A stretch of DNA of 64,000 bases from Bacillota bacterium (lineage in GTDB: Bacteria; Bacillota; Clostridia; Lachnospirales; Lachnospiraceae): positions 101,419 through 165,418 of the forward strand of contig JAFAFU010000065.1 of NCBI GenBank assembly GCA_023423335.1, given 5' to 3'. This document shows, piece by piece, positions 1-9,012 of the stretch. Position 1 is the stretch's first letter. The number at the start of each line of letters is the position of its first letter. Made by a program: the position numbers and the translations under genes. The notes under the pieces are model-generated. The model did not search any database and was not told where the DNA came from. It worked only from the letters and a program-made list of their open reading frames with translations.

Positions 1-543
1 ACGGAAGGCAATAACAAAATAATCTATTATGAAGGTAAGCATCAGCTGATACATATCAGGCCGGATTACTGCATTCCCAATTCCTATCACCTGGAATGAA
101 TCCACCAGCGCCTGTAAGATAAAATGATGCAAATCCGTAATGATCATCATAAGCATAATCAGATAACCGTAAAGATTGGCGGTAATTGTAGTCTGGATGT
201 TGGAGGTCGGGTCCAGCTCATTTACCATGGAAAAACCTATCTCCATATCAATAATCTGACCTGAAAACGCCAGAATATGATAAGCAACATTGGCAAACAG
301 CCCCATCAGTGCACCTGCAATCGCTTCCTTTACCACAAGAATTGCAAAGCCGATCACTCCGATATATTCCGGCATCGTCAGCGGAACCGCATAGTACAGT
401 ATCGCTGTCAGGAAAATACTCATTCCCGACTTTACCTTAACCGGCACATTTCGGAGAGAGAAAAAGGGGGCCGTATAGAGAAAACCGGTTATCCTCACAA
501 GTATTAATAAAAATAATTCAAAATTTTGCAGAGTGAAAGTCAT
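1..543 (-). CDS. fliR: FliR, flagellar type III export gate protein (5' part, runs off window)
   Basis: First 181 codons of FliR, a multi-spanning inner-membrane component of the flagellar export gate that works with FliP and FliQ. The visible protein starts MTFTLQNFELFLLILVRITG and continues with hydrophobic segments and the family-typical stretch around SLRNVPVKVKSG. The ATG at 543 overlaps the fliQ stop codon as ATGA, which implies translational coupling. The 3' end lies beyond base 1. It is the last flagellar gene visible in the operon. Identity is from hydrophobic pattern plus position after fliP and fliQ. Confidence 0.93.
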   Translation of the reverse strand, partial: MTFTLQNFELFLLILVRITGFLYTAPFFSLRNVPVKVKSGMSIFLTAILYYAVPLTMPEYIGVIGFAILVVKEAIAGALMGLFANVAYHILAFSGQIIDMEIGFSMVNELDPTSNIQTTITANLYGYLIMLMMIITDLHHFILQALVDSFQVIGIGNAVIRPDMYQLMLTFIIDYFVIAFR

Positions 544-815
544 AGGGCATTAATATAATAACTGAAATTAGAGAATAACTCCACCGTAAATTCCGTTATT
601 AAGGACATGACCCAGTTTCCAACCAGCATAATCACCAGAAAAACGGCAATCAGCTTAGGAACAAATGTGAGGGTTTGCTCCTGGATGGAGGTTACTGTTT
701 GCAAAATGCTGACAACCAACCCTATGGTAAGGGAGGTAATCAGCATGGGGGCTGCAGCTTTCAAAACGAGAAAGAGTGCCTGTCTTGCAATATCAATTAC
801 TACTATCTCATTCAT
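540..815 (-). CDS. fliQ: FliQ, flagellar export gate protein
   Basis: A 91-residue protein with two transmembrane segments (about residues 14-38 and 50-75), the usual size and topology of FliQ. The sequence around LVVSILQTVTSIQEQTLTFV is characteristic of the family. FliQ forms the membrane export gate with FliP and FliR. It lies 16 nt after fliP and shares an ATGA overlap with fliR. Confidence 0.96.
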   Translation of the reverse strand: MNEIVVIDIARQALFLVLKAAAPMLITSLTIGLVVSILQTVTSIQEQTLTFVPKLIAVFLVIMLVGNWVMSLITEFTVELFSNFSYYINAL

Positions 816-831
816 TTGACTTCATCTCCCG

Positions 832-1674
832 CTAATAAAAGGTTTTTACCAGTTCTCCCACAATCAAATTCCATCCGTCAGCCATAATGAACAGCAAAAT
901 CTTAAACGGCATTGATATCATAGTCGGCGGCAGCATCATCATACCCATGGACATAAGAGTGGATGCCACAACCATATCTATCACAATAAATGGTATGTAA
1001 ATTAAGAAACCAATAATAAACGCCTTACGTAATTCACTGATGATAAAGGACGGTATCACAACCGTAGTCGGTATCTCGTCCACGGACTGTACTTCGGAAA
1101 TCCCTGCGATATCCATAAACAGCCTCAAATCTTTTATTTCGGTTTGTTCTATCATGAATTGCCTTATCGGTGCAACTCCGGCATCGAAGGCTTCCTCCTG
1201 GGAAATCTCCCCTTTTGACAGAGGTTGTATCGCATTCGCATTGACCTGGGTAAATACCGGTGACATGATAAAAAAACTCAGGAACAGCGCCAGCCCGATG
1301 AGTATCTGGTTCGGAGGCGTTGTCTGCGTCCCCAGGGCAGATCGGACAAAATGTAAAACTATGATGATCCTGGTAAAGGAGGTTACCATAATTAAAATAG
1401 ACGGGGCTAAAGTAATCACAGTCAGAACCATTAGCATCTGCAAGGTTGCTGACAGGCTTTCTCCATCCTCATCCGTGGTTAAGGTAAATTCCAAAGGACC
1501 CAGGGCACCGCTCACATTGTTTCCCGATGTTCCCGCAGGATCATTGGTAATCGTATCTTGTACATTAGCTGCGGATACCCGTCCGACAGGAAAAAAGGCT
1601 GACAGGAAGATCGTTAACAGCAGGATTAAAATGCCTGCCCTTTTCCTTACACGTTTTCTATCAGATGTATTCAT
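832..1674 (-). CDS. fliP: FliP, flagellar export gate protein
   Basis: FliP is the core subunit of the flagellar type III export gate in the inner membrane. The 280-residue product has a cleavable-looking signal peptide at the N-terminus (ILILLLTIFLSAFFPVGRVSA) and then four membrane helices. The family motif around PSILIMVTSFTRIIIVLHF and the segment GLALFLSFFIMSPVF are clear. The frame is open upstream to a TTG at 1683, but AAAGG lies at a proper distance from the ATG at 1674, so that start was chosen. Confidence 0.96.
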   Translation of the reverse strand: MNTSDRKRVRKRAGILILLLTIFLSAFFPVGRVSAANVQDTITNDPAGTSGNNVSGALGPLEFTLTTDEDGESLSATLQMLMVLTVITLAPSILIMVTSFTRIIIVLHFVRSALGTQTTPPNQILIGLALFLSFFIMSPVFTQVNANAIQPLSKGEISQEEAFDAGVAPIRQFMIEQTEIKDLRLFMDIAGISEVQSVDEIPTTVVIPSFIISELRKAFIIGFLIYIPFIVIDMVVASTLMSMGMMMLPPTMISMPFKILLFIMADGWNLIVGELVKTFY

Positions 1675-1686
1675 GGATACCAACCT

Positions 1687-2118
1687 TTACTCTTTCAAGT
1701 TTCTTATGCTATCGATTATCTGCCGGAAGCTTTTCCTGTCTGCCGGAACCTGAGCCTGAAATTCCAGGTCTGTTTCCGCCAACTCCGTTATGAGATTGAT
1801 ATTATCCTTTGCAATGGAGATAACAACATACTTCTTACCGATTTTCACGATCTGCAGTGTCTTGCCCGGAGCTATCCTGTATGTATCAATCGTATGGAAA
1901 TTGCTGTTTTTCATCTGCCCCATTTTCATCCTGCCAATCAGTCTTGAGGTGTAGTAGGCCGCAAACAAAATAATAATTAATAATATCACCAGGCCCAGCA
2001 GCTGCAAAAGATTATTTGAAGTTGAAAACCGCTCCGGTTGGTTTAGCGTTGCTTTCTCATTTAAGCCCTTCAGTATTTCTTCTTCTGTTGTACTCTGCAA
2101 TAAGACCACAGCCTTCAT
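1687..2118 (-). CDS. fliO: FliO/FliZ-type flagellar biosynthesis protein
   Basis: A 143-residue protein with one transmembrane helix (about residues 38-60) and a small cytoplasmic domain (FHTIDTYRIAPGKTLQIVKI) typical of FliO. FliO helps assemble the FliP ring. It sits directly before fliP with a 12-nt gap. The start is supported by GGAGG about 10 nt upstream, and the leader contains GGCAGTATGGAGG, an extended Shine-Dalgarno sequence that recurs elsewhere in this window. Confidence 0.88.
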   Translation of the reverse strand: MKAVVLLQSTTEEEILKGLNEKATLNQPERFSTSNNLLQLLGLVILLIIILFAAYYTSRLIGRMKMGQMKNSNFHTIDTYRIAPGKTLQIVKIGKKYVVISIAKDNINLITELAETDLEFQAQVPADRKSFRQIIDSIRNLKE

Positions 2119-2203
2119 CTATGTGAAACCTCCATACTGCCATTATGTAATTCCAAACCAAGCCGTATTTAACCGGTCTTTAACACATCGATCAGCCTTC
2201 TCA

Positions 2204-2566
2204 TTAACCTACTGCTTTTTTAACTGCTTCCAGTACCCTGTCTGCCTGGAAAGGCTTTACGATAAAATCCTTCGCTCCGGACTGGATGGATTCAATAACC
2301 ATGGCCTGCTGTCCCATGGCGGAACACATGATGACATTGGCGCCGGGATCCATAGCCTTAATTTTCTTTAACGCCTGGATACCGTCGAGCTCCGGCATCG
2401 TAATATCCATCATCACTAAATCAGGCTTTGTTTCAGCATATTTATCGATTGCCTTTAACCCATTTTCCGCTTCACCTGCGATGTTATAACCGTTTTTAAC
2501 CAGAATATCCTTGATCATCATTCTCATAAATGCCGCATCATCACAGATCAATATACTTTTCGCCAT
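2204..2566 (-). CDS. cheY: CheY chemotaxis response regulator
   Basis: A single receiver domain of 120 residues. The acidic pair D9/D10, phosphoacceptor D54 (MMDITMPEL), the switch residue S82 and K104 (VKPF) are all present. Phosphorylated CheY binds the FliM/FliY switch to change flagellar rotation. It lies between fliY and fliO, the usual place in Clostridia flagellar operons. Confidence 0.95.
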   Translation of the reverse strand: MAKSILICDDAAFMRMMIKDILVKNGYNIAGEAENGLKAIDKYAETKPDLVMMDITMPELDGIQALKKIKAMDPGANVIMCSAMGQQAMVIESIQSGAKDFIVKPFQADRVLEAVKKAVG

Positions 2567-2613
2567 TTTAATTCTCCTATCTTGTTATGTTTTTAAATAT
2601 ATGATTAATAAAA

Positions 2614-3786
2614 TCAGATTTTAGTGTTTTGCTTCGTTATCTCGGTCACTCGGATGCCAAAGGCTTCCTCCATGACCACAACCTCACCCTTGGCAACAAA
2701 TTTACCGTTCACCAATACATCAATCGGTTCCCCTGCCAGGCGGTTCAGCTCAATAATCGTTCCGGGGGCAAAATCCAGTATCTCTTTAATGGATTTGCTT
2801 GTCCGTCCCAGCTCTACGGTAACTTCCAGAGGTACATCCATCAGCAGGTCGATATTCTCCGGCTGTACCACTCCGCCCATCATAGGAGTGAAGGGAGCGA
2901 ATTGAGCCGGCTGAACATTGACATCCTGGACCGGCGGCATTATGTAAGGCATCGCAGCCGGCATTCCCTGATTCATCATATAGGGATTATAACCCTGGGG
3001 CTGCTGTACCGGAATCGGACCGGGCTGCATGACAGCCTGCGGCGGTATGGCTGGCTGCGGCGCAGGACCGGAGGTTCTCTCCGTTACCGGCGGAGCAGTA
3101 GGAACGTCCGTCCCCATGGAGGTTGCCAATATGAACTGCTGATACAGATCTCTGGCAAAATCAAAGGGGTACAACTGCATCAGAACACTGTCAACCAGAT
3201 TACCGATCTCCATATGGAAGGAAACCCGGACGAAGGAGCCCTTTAAGAAATCCGCTATGGCCTCCGCGCTGATATTCTCATAAAGATCAACAATTGTTGC
3301 TGTCGGCGGGCTGATATTTACCCTTTTCTCCAGCATGGAGGAAATCGAAGTAGCCGCGGAACCCATCATCTGGTTCATGGCCTCACTGATTGCACTTAAA
3401 TGCAGCTCAGTGAGCTCACCGGTGATGTTCGTTCCGTCTCCACCCATCATCAAATCTGTTATAATCTTTACATCTTTTTCTCTAAGGATTAATATATTGT
3501 TGCCGTCCAGCCCGTCTGCATAATAAATCTGTATGAATACGCAGGGTTTATCATAGCTGTTGACGATATCCTTCCATGTAGCATATTCGACGACCGGAGT
3601 TGTAATAACAACTCTCTGGTTTACCAAGGAAAACAGTGTTGTTGCCGCAGTTCCCATACTGATATTTGATATCTCACCAATAGCATCCTTCTCTGCGTCG
3701 GTCAGCTTCTGGCTCATATCCCCGCTATCGGAACCCAAACCGTTTAACAGAGCATTAATCTCTTCCTGAGATAACATCCCATCCAT
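2614..3786 (-). CDS. fliY: FliY flagellar motor switch protein / CheY-P phosphatase (CheC-FliN fusion)
   Basis: 390 residues in three parts. The N-terminus (MDGMLSQEEINALL) resembles the CheY-P binding peptide of FliM. A CheC-like phosphatase domain follows, with two E-x-x-N type active sites (GEISNISMG near residues 37-45 and SEAMNQMMGSA near 135-145). After a Pro/Gln-rich linker (about 230-300) comes a C-terminal FliN/SpoA domain with VTVELGRT and IDVLVNGKFVAKGEVVV. This architecture is that of FliY in Gram-positive bacteria and explains the absence of a separate fliN. The gene starts 6 nt after fliM. Confidence 0.95.
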   Translation of the reverse strand: MDGMLSQEEINALLNGLGSDSGDMSQKLTDAEKDAIGEISNISMGTAATTLFSLVNQRVVITTPVVEYATWKDIVNSYDKPCVFIQIYYADGLDGNNILILREKDVKIITDLMMGGDGTNITGELTELHLSAISEAMNQMMGSAATSISSMLEKRVNISPPTATIVDLYENISAEAIADFLKGSFVRVSFHMEIGNLVDSVLMQLYPFDFARDLYQQFILATSMGTDVPTAPPVTERTSGPAPQPAIPPQAVMQPGPIPVQQPQGYNPYMMNQGMPAAMPYIMPPVQDVNVQPAQFAPFTPMMGGVVQPENIDLLMDVPLEVTVELGRTSKSIKEILDFAPGTIIELNRLAGEPIDVLVNGKFVAKGEVVVMEEAFGIRVTEITKQNTKI

Positions 3787-3792
3787 AGCCTG

Positions 3793-4773
3793 TTACTCCT
3801 CTCCTCTAATGATTGATGAAATCTTTACCGCATAGGTACCTGAGGAAGCACCGGGAAGCGCGGTGAATTTATTAATATTACCGACATAAACGGTTAACTC
3901 ATCATCTACCTTTGAATTCAGCTTAATGATATCGCCCATCTGCATATTGATAAAATCATTCACTGATATCGTACTTCTCCCCAGGATCGCGCGGAGCGGT
4001 ACCTTCGCTTTTGCAATTGCAATCTCGATAATATCCTGATAAGATTTATCGTCGTTCATCTGCATCGTTGAATACCAGTATTTTGTATTCAGCTTATCAA
4101 TAACCTTCTCCAGACAGACGTAGGGAAGACAGATATTCATCATACCCTCGATATTGCCGATCTTGATATTCATAGTGACGATAGAGATCATCTCACTGGG
4201 AGAAATGATCTGAGCAAATTGGGAATTTGTCTCTATCCTCATTAATCTGGGCTGAAGATGAATTACATTCGTCCAAGGCTCCTGTAGCAAATTCGTGCAG
4301 ACGGTAAATATTCTCTCAATAATCGTTAATTCTATCTCAGAAAAATCCCTCATCTTCTCCAGAGGATAACCTCCTCCTCCCAGCATCCGGTCAACGATTG
4401 CATACCCCAGATTATCTGCCAGTTCAATAATAATATTCCCCTCCAGAGGAGAGAAGTCTATGATACCGAGCAGAACCGGATTGGAAAGGGCATTCGTAAA
4501 TTCGGAATAGGTAACAGCCTCTGAGTTAATGACTTCCACCTGAACATTCTTACGCAGATATGCCGGAAGATTGGTAGACAATAGTCTGGCATAGTGTTCA
4601 AAGATAATATTCAAGGTCCTTAAGTGTTCTTTGGAGAATTTGGAAGGGCGGGCAAAATCATAATTTTTAACTTGTTTTTCTGCTGTCTGATTAAATTCTG
4701 CCGCATCAAGCTCCCCGCTGCTGATTGCCGCAAGCAGATTATCTATCTCATTTTGGGATAAGACATCGCCCAT
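3793..4773 (-). CDS. fliM: FliM flagellar motor switch protein
   Basis: 326 residues. The N-terminal peptide MGDVLSQNEIDNLLAAI is the CheY-P binding EIDxLL motif; the middle domain contains the GGGG-type motif (MLGGGGYPLE) and the C-terminus is a SpoA/FliN-like domain (LRAILGRSTISVNDFINMQ). FliM is part of the C-ring that sets rotation direction. Two ATGs are possible (4779 and 4773); AGGAGG is only 2 nt from the first and 8 nt from the second, so 4773 is preferred. Confidence 0.96.
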   Translation of the reverse strand: MGDVLSQNEIDNLLAAISSGELDAAEFNQTAEKQVKNYDFARPSKFSKEHLRTLNIIFEHYARLLSTNLPAYLRKNVQVEVINSEAVTYSEFTNALSNPVLLGIIDFSPLEGNIIIELADNLGYAIVDRMLGGGGYPLEKMRDFSEIELTIIERIFTVCTNLLQEPWTNVIHLQPRLMRIETNSQFAQIISPSEMISIVTMNIKIGNIEGMMNICLPYVCLEKVIDKLNTKYWYSTMQMNDDKSYQDIIEIAIAKAKVPLRAILGRSTISVNDFINMQMGDIIKLNSKVDDELTVYVGNINKFTALPGASSGTYAVKISSIIRGEE

Positions 4774-4838
4774 GGTCATTACCTCCTAGCATTCTATTCC
4801 CATAATATCATAAAATCCGAATAAAATCACCATAATAT

Positions 4839-5345
4839 TTAATCCAATAATAAATTTCCGAAGGAAACATTAATAACAAAGTCGGATTTCAATAAAACCT
4901 GGATTCGCTCCAATATCTGCTCCTTGATCAGATTCTTATTGTCATCCACTTCATCAACGGTAAAATCATTAAACGCGTCGGTAATGATTTCCTTAATCTC
5001 GTTCTCATTCTGTTCAACAAAGGGCTGAAGCTCCGTATAATCCTTATGCTTTTTATTCAGGGACAGAGAAACATATACGATGGCGTAATGCTTTCCGCTG
5101 TCACTGGATTTCAGACGTATGGTAAGCTTATCTTCGATCTCATAGGTCTCGATATCGGATACTGCGATCTCTTCCTTCCCCTCTTCCGGTGATTCAAGCT
5201 CCAGATCAACAATTTGGGCTATCTTGCTGACCAGATTGTTGGTTTTGTTGGAGGTTGGAACAATGACAAAGATGATAACCGCCGACAGAACGATATTTAT
5301 CAGAGCCATTGCCATGATAATTACCGTTAATATGTTTTTTTTCAT
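4839..5345 (-). CDS. fliL: FliL flagellar basal body-associated protein
   Basis: 168 residues with one N-terminal membrane helix (about 5-29) and an extracytoplasmic domain ending in a hydrophobic strand (INVSFGNLLLD). Size, topology and position between motB and fliM fit FliL, which associates with the stator around the basal body. Sequence conservation in this family is low, so the call leans on context. Confidence 0.88.
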   Translation of the reverse strand: MKKNILTVIIMAMALINIVLSAVIIFVIVPTSNKTNNLVSKIAQIVDLELESPEEGKEEIAVSDIETYEIEDKLTIRLKSSDSGKHYAIVYVSLSLNKKHKDYTELQPFVEQNENEIKEIITDAFNDFTVDEVDDNKNLIKEQILERIQVLLKSDFVINVSFGNLLLD

Positions 5346-5367
5346 ACAGTTCTCTCTCCTTTAGTTT

Positions 5368-6246
5368 TTATCTGCTGCTCAGTTCGTTATAGATCCGGAT
5401 CTCAATTCTACGGTTTTTCGCTCTTCCCGCCGAGGTGTCATTGGAAGTAACCGGCTCGTATTCGCCCCGGCCGGAGTATTTCACCCTGGTCGGATCCAGT
5501 TTATTATTCTCAATCAAAAACTCGGCTGCATTCAAGGCTCTCGCTGAGGACAGCCAGTTATTGTCCTTATAGGCATCACTGCTCATCGGGACATTATCGG
5601 TATGACCGATTATTTCAATCGAATAGCCGTCAAAATTACCCAGCAAATCCCCAAGCTTTGATAAAATCGGCTTGGCTTCCGTCATAATCTCTGCTTTTCC
5701 GGAGTCAAAAAGTATAGAGCCCTTCAGAGTAAGCAGCACGTACTGCTGTTTCGGATCAATACCAAGCTCGACATAATCTCCGAGATTATATTTATCCGTC
5801 AGGTCGGATACTTCATCATACATGGCGCCGGAGAGCTTCTCCATCTCCTGTGCAAGCCTCGCTTTTGCTTCGTCCAGATCTTCCTTGTTCTGGTCATTAA
5901 TTTTTATCTCACCGCCGCTGGAAGGGTCGTCCTTCGATATATCATCCCCGGCTTTCTCTGTCTTCTCGCCCATATTGGAGTAGAATTCATCCAGGTTATT
6001 CAGCTGGGTCATTCCGGAAGAGATTAACTGTCCCTCGCCGATTGCTGTGCCGCCCCCGTCCAGAACACCAAAGGCATTGGAGAGAGAAATTGAAATCTCT
6101 TCAAACTTTCGCCCATTTACATCCGACATGGCAAACAGAAGCACAAAAAAACACAGAAGTAGATTCATCAGATCGGCAAAGGTATTCAACCAAGGGGCAT
6201 TGCCTCCTGAGGAGGCTTCCTGCTTCTTTCTAGCCAACCTTTTCAC
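5368..6246 (-). CDS. motB: MotB flagellar stator protein
   Basis: 292 residues. The single membrane helix near residues 18-41 carries the proton-binding aspartate D25 in WLNTFADLMNLLLCFFVLLF. The C-terminus is an OmpA-like peptidoglycan-binding domain (IEIIGHTDNVPMS ... WLSSARALNAAEFLI ... GRAKNRRIEIRI). MotB anchors the stator to the wall. The start is GTG and overlaps the motA stop by 17 nt, so the pair is translationally coupled. Confidence 0.96.
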   Translation of the reverse strand: MKRLARKKQEASSGGNAPWLNTFADLMNLLLCFFVLLFAMSDVNGRKFEEISISLSNAFGVLDGGGTAIGEGQLISSGMTQLNNLDEFYSNMGEKTEKAGDDISKDDPSSGGEIKINDQNKEDLDEAKARLAQEMEKLSGAMYDEVSDLTDKYNLGDYVELGIDPKQQYVLLTLKGSILFDSGKAEIMTEAKPILSKLGDLLGNFDGYSIEIIGHTDNVPMSSDAYKDNNWLSSARALNAAEFLIENNKLDPTRVKYSGRGEYEPVTSNDTSAGRAKNRRIEIRIYNELSSR

Positions 6247-7030
6247 CGCCTTCTTCCTTCATCGCCTCTCTACGTGCCGGTGACAGGAAGGACTTTAATT
6301 TTTCTTCTATAACTCTGGGATTCTCTCCTGCCTGGATAGAGAGGAGACCTTCCACCATAAGCTCTTTTATCATAATTTCGCTTGAATTTTTTGACTTTAA
6401 CTTCGTCGCAATCGGGATACAAATCCAGTTCGCCAGAACGGAGCCATAAAAGGTGGTTATGAGAGCAACCGACATATTCGGTCCGATTGCTTTCGGATCA
6501 TCCATCTCCTGCAGCATATTAATCAGACCGATGAGGGTACCGATCATACCCCAGGCAGGTCCCATCGCAGCCAGAGAGTCCCAAAAGCCAACAACACCCG
6601 AATGCCTGTCCTCGATACAATTCAGTTCCGTCTCCAAAATACTTCGCACCAATTCGGGATCCGTACCGTCTACAATTAACAGGACTCCTTTTTTCAGGAA
6701 CTCATCATCGATGCTGTTGGCCGCTTCCTCCAATGCAAGCAGACCTTCCTTTCTGGCAACATTGGAAAGTCCGATGATGGATTTGATGGTTTCCTCCTCG
6801 TTGGAGGGCTGTACCTTCATAATAAGACCGAAGCTCTTTAAGCTGTTGATAAACCCCTTCAGATTAGGAGCCATAATCAATACACAGCATAAAGCACCGC
6901 CTATTGTAATAAAAACGGACGGCGGATCATAGAAATTCAATAAAACGGAAAAGCCTGACTGACCTACCAACATACCATATACAACCACGATTAAACATAA
7001 TAGTAACCCTAAAATGGATGCTAAATCCAA
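6230..7030 (-). CDS. motA: MotA flagellar stator protein
   Basis: 266 residues from the chosen TTG start. Four membrane segments, the conserved region MGPAWGMIGTLIGLINML and the large cytoplasmic loop identify MotA, the stator ion channel subunit that works with MotB. The frame could also start at a GTG at 7039, but GGAAGG abuts that codon. The TTG at 7030 gives the family-like N-terminus MDLASILG with a spacing of about 8 nt. An upstream in-frame stop limits the frame. Confidence 0.95.
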   Translation of the reverse strand: MDLASILGLLLCLIVVVYGMLVGQSGFSVLLNFYDPPSVFITIGGALCCVLIMAPNLKGFINSLKSFGLIMKVQPSNEEETIKSIIGLSNVARKEGLLALEEAANSIDDEFLKKGVLLIVDGTDPELVRSILETELNCIEDRHSGVVGFWDSLAAMGPAWGMIGTLIGLINMLQEMDDPKAIGPNMSVALITTFYGSVLANWICIPIATKLKSKNSSEIMIKELMVEGLLSIQAGENPRVIEEKLKSFLSPARREAMKEEGGEKVG

Positions 7031-7069
7031 AGCTGCCACCTTCCATCCTTGAAATTTTATCTAAAGCTC

Positions 7070-7261
7070 CTATAATTCCCTATTTAATACTTCTTTTTTG
7101 TATAATATTACAAGATTTTTAATCTCTTGTCTACTTTCTTTTACGATTAATTTATTGCCCGTAGTCAGCGTAATTACTGTATCCGGAGACTCCTCCACCC
7201 TTTCAATCAGCTCTGCGTTGATCATGAGCCCTTTCCCGTTCAATCTTGTAACTTCTATCAT
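7070..7261 (-). CDS. flbD: FlbD-like flagellar protein (SwrD)
   Basis: A 63-residue protein, MIEVTRLNGKGLMINAELIE and onward, which is the full FlbD family length. In Bacillus the homologue SwrD supports motor torque. The ATG at 7261 lies 5 nt after GGAGG; a longer frame upstream has no family similarity. The Shine-Dalgarno is immediately preceded by a perfect 6-bp hairpin (7275-7290). It lies between flgE and motA, as expected. Confidence 0.92.
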   Translation of the reverse strand: MIEVTRLNGKGLMINAELIERVEESPDTVITLTTGNKLIVKESRQEIKNLVILYKKEVLNREL

Positions 7262-7266
7262 AATAA

Positions 7267-7290
7267 CCTCCATCTGCCGCTTCAGCGGCA
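7267..7290 (-). promoter_or_regulatory. Hairpin plus Shine-Dalgarno cassette before flbD
   Basis: On the minus strand TGCCGC, a TGAA loop and GCGGCA form a perfect 6-bp stem (7290-7275), followed directly by ATGGAGG, the flbD ribosome binding site. The same arrangement occurs before nrdR, dprA, rpe and others in this window. Role unknown; a translational control or mRNA-protection element is an inference. Confidence 0.6.
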
Positions 7291-7344
7291 TACAAATGTT
7301 TGCGAAAAGTACTCATCACCGTCACCTGATTGGTACCTGGTAGC

Positions 7345-7458
7345 AAGAAAGGGCGGCAGTATTTGCTGCCACCCTTTCTTACGAAAACCAAATTCAAAAC
7401 GTCTGCGCAGCTGACGGTTTTGAATGCTCCAAAAAGTATCTTTCTTTAGCTTTTTGGA
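7345..7458 (-). repeat. Three further consecutive hairpins in the flgE-flbD intercistronic gap
   Basis: Inside the 229-nt gap there are three strong inverted repeats. 7345-7380 has a 9-bp stem (AAGAAAGGG/CCCTTTCTT) continued by GGCAG/CTGCC. 7392-7425 has a 9-bp stem ATTCAAAAC/GTTTTGAAT continued by GTC/GAC. 7428-7458 has a 9-bp stem TCCAAAAAG/CTTTTTGGA. None is followed by a clear U-tract in the operon direction, so they look like RNA processing or stability structures or a mobile repeat rather than a plain terminator. Confidence 0.7.
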
Positions 7459-7490
7459 ATTAGGCATTTTATTTATACATCAGCCCTGAA

Positions 7491-8927
7491 TTATCTCTTC
7501 AGATTAATCAATTCTTCCAACAGGGAGTCAGATGTTGTAATGATTCTGGAATTTGCCTGGAAACCTCTCTGGGTAGTAATCATATCCGTAAACTGCTGGG
7601 ATAGGTCTACATTGGACATTTCCAGTACACCTGTTGTTAAACTGCCGCCTCCCTGCGTCGGATCCTGTCCTATTCCGTCAAAGTCTCCTGAGTTTTGTGT
7701 TGCTGCAAACATGCTGTTTCCCACTGCCTCCAGACCTGCCGGGTTGGAGAAGGTTGCCACCGCAATCTGCCCCAGCAGTCTGCTGTCACCATTATCATAT
7801 TTACCATAAATCTTACCGGAGGCATCAATGCTGATACCGGTCATGTTACCGACCTGTTTACCTGCCCCAACCCCGCTCAGGCTTCCCTTCGTTGATTCCA
7901 GGGAAGAGGAACCGCTGGCGGCATACATGGTAATGCTGGAAAAATCCACATCAATCGGCTGGAACGGGTTCGGATCGGCCGATATGGAGAAGGTTATGCT
8001 GTTGCCGGGCGTTGCACCGTCACCAACGCTGACAAATGCTCCGGTAGAACCGTTAAAGGTAATCAAGGGTGCATCTGTGCTGTCAATGGTTACGGCACCG
8101 GTATCCGTATCAACATCTGCCCGGAAGTCTCCGCCAAAGTTAAATTCCGCAATCGCCGAGGGTTCATAGGTGACATTACCGTCCTCATCCACATTCTTGA
8201 TTACGAATATGGATTGTCCGTCCTCGCCCTTAATATCCGTAACGGTTATGCTATAGGTATTGGTCGCGTCCTCCGTCTGACGAATTCGTAAATCTGCCGT
8301 ATAGCTGTGTCCCATATTATCAAAGAAGGTGATATTCACCGTCTTACCCGTGGCGCTGGCTATCTGAGTATCCTTGCTGTCGATATTACCGGACAGGTAT
8401 ACTGCCGTTGTTGCCTCCGGCTCTGCATAGAGATTCTCCGGTGACATGATGTTCAGCGGACTTACCGCGGCAGCTATGGTTCTTGTCGGATTAATAGGGT
8501 CCACCTGCCATCCCATAACGGAAGCGCCGGAGGGAGTACAAAGGGTACCGTAGGCATCTACGCCAAAGGAGCCCGCTTTTGTAAAGAAATTCGTCCCGCC
8601 GCTGTTAACAATGAAAAAACCGTCCCCCTCAATCATGACATCAAAGGGATTGTCCGTTCTCTGAGACGCTCCCGAAGTTGTAATCTGAGCGGTTACGGAT
8701 GCTACGCTGGAGCCAAGACCGATCTGCATTGCATTCCGTCCTGTAGTCCCGGTTGCCGCGTTGGGCCCGGAAGCACTCTGAGTCGTTTGATAAAATACAT
8801 CGGAAAAAGTAACGGTACTTGACTTAAATCCGATCGTATTAACATTGGAAATATTATTACCTATTACGTCCATTCTGGTCTGGTGAACCTTTAAACCGGA
8901 AACACCAGAAAACAATGATCTCATCAT
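7491..8927 (-). CDS. flgE: FlgE flagellar hook protein
   Basis: 478 residues. The N-terminal flagellar rod/hook motif (MMRSLFSGVSGLKVHQTRMD, then GNNISNVNTIGFKSS) and the C-terminal motif (TTGVLEMSNVDLSQQFTDMI ... TTSDSLLEELINLKR) are those of hook proteins. The hypervariable centre (about 170-330) is typical for FlgE domains exposed on the hook surface. AGGAGG lies 9 nt before the ATG. It follows flgD and the flg_new gene, the standard hook cluster order. Confidence 0.96.
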   Translation of the reverse strand: MMRSLFSGVSGLKVHQTRMDVIGNNISNVNTIGFKSSTVTFSDVFYQTTQSASGPNAATGTTGRNAMQIGLGSSVASVTAQITTSGASQRTDNPFDVMIEGDGFFIVNSGGTNFFTKAGSFGVDAYGTLCTPSGASVMGWQVDPINPTRTIAAAVSPLNIMSPENLYAEPEATTAVYLSGNIDSKDTQIASATGKTVNITFFDNMGHSYTADLRIRQTEDATNTYSITVTDIKGEDGQSIFVIKNVDEDGNVTYEPSAIAEFNFGGDFRADVDTDTGAVTIDSTDAPLITFNGSTGAFVSVGDGATPGNSITFSISADPNPFQPIDVDFSSITMYAASGSSSLESTKGSLSGVGAGKQVGNMTGISIDASGKIYGKYDNGDSRLLGQIAVATFSNPAGLEAVGNSMFAATQNSGDFDGIGQDPTQGGGSLTTGVLEMSNVDLSQQFTDMITTQRGFQANSRIITTSDSLLEELINLKR

Positions 8928-9012
8928 AATGAATGACCTCCTAATTAAGCTTCGTAATCACCGTATCCAATCTGTCGGTCATGGATACCAAGCCCCCTGT
9001 AAGGTCCGGCTG

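Noticed and set aside
1040..1753. Long plus-strand open frame opposite fliP
   Set aside because: It is the antisense shadow of fliP and has no start context or family features.
7282..7467. 61-residue minus-strand frame in the flgE-flbD gap
   Set aside because: It runs through several hairpins and has no ribosome binding site; basic, low-quality sequence. Treated as non-coding.
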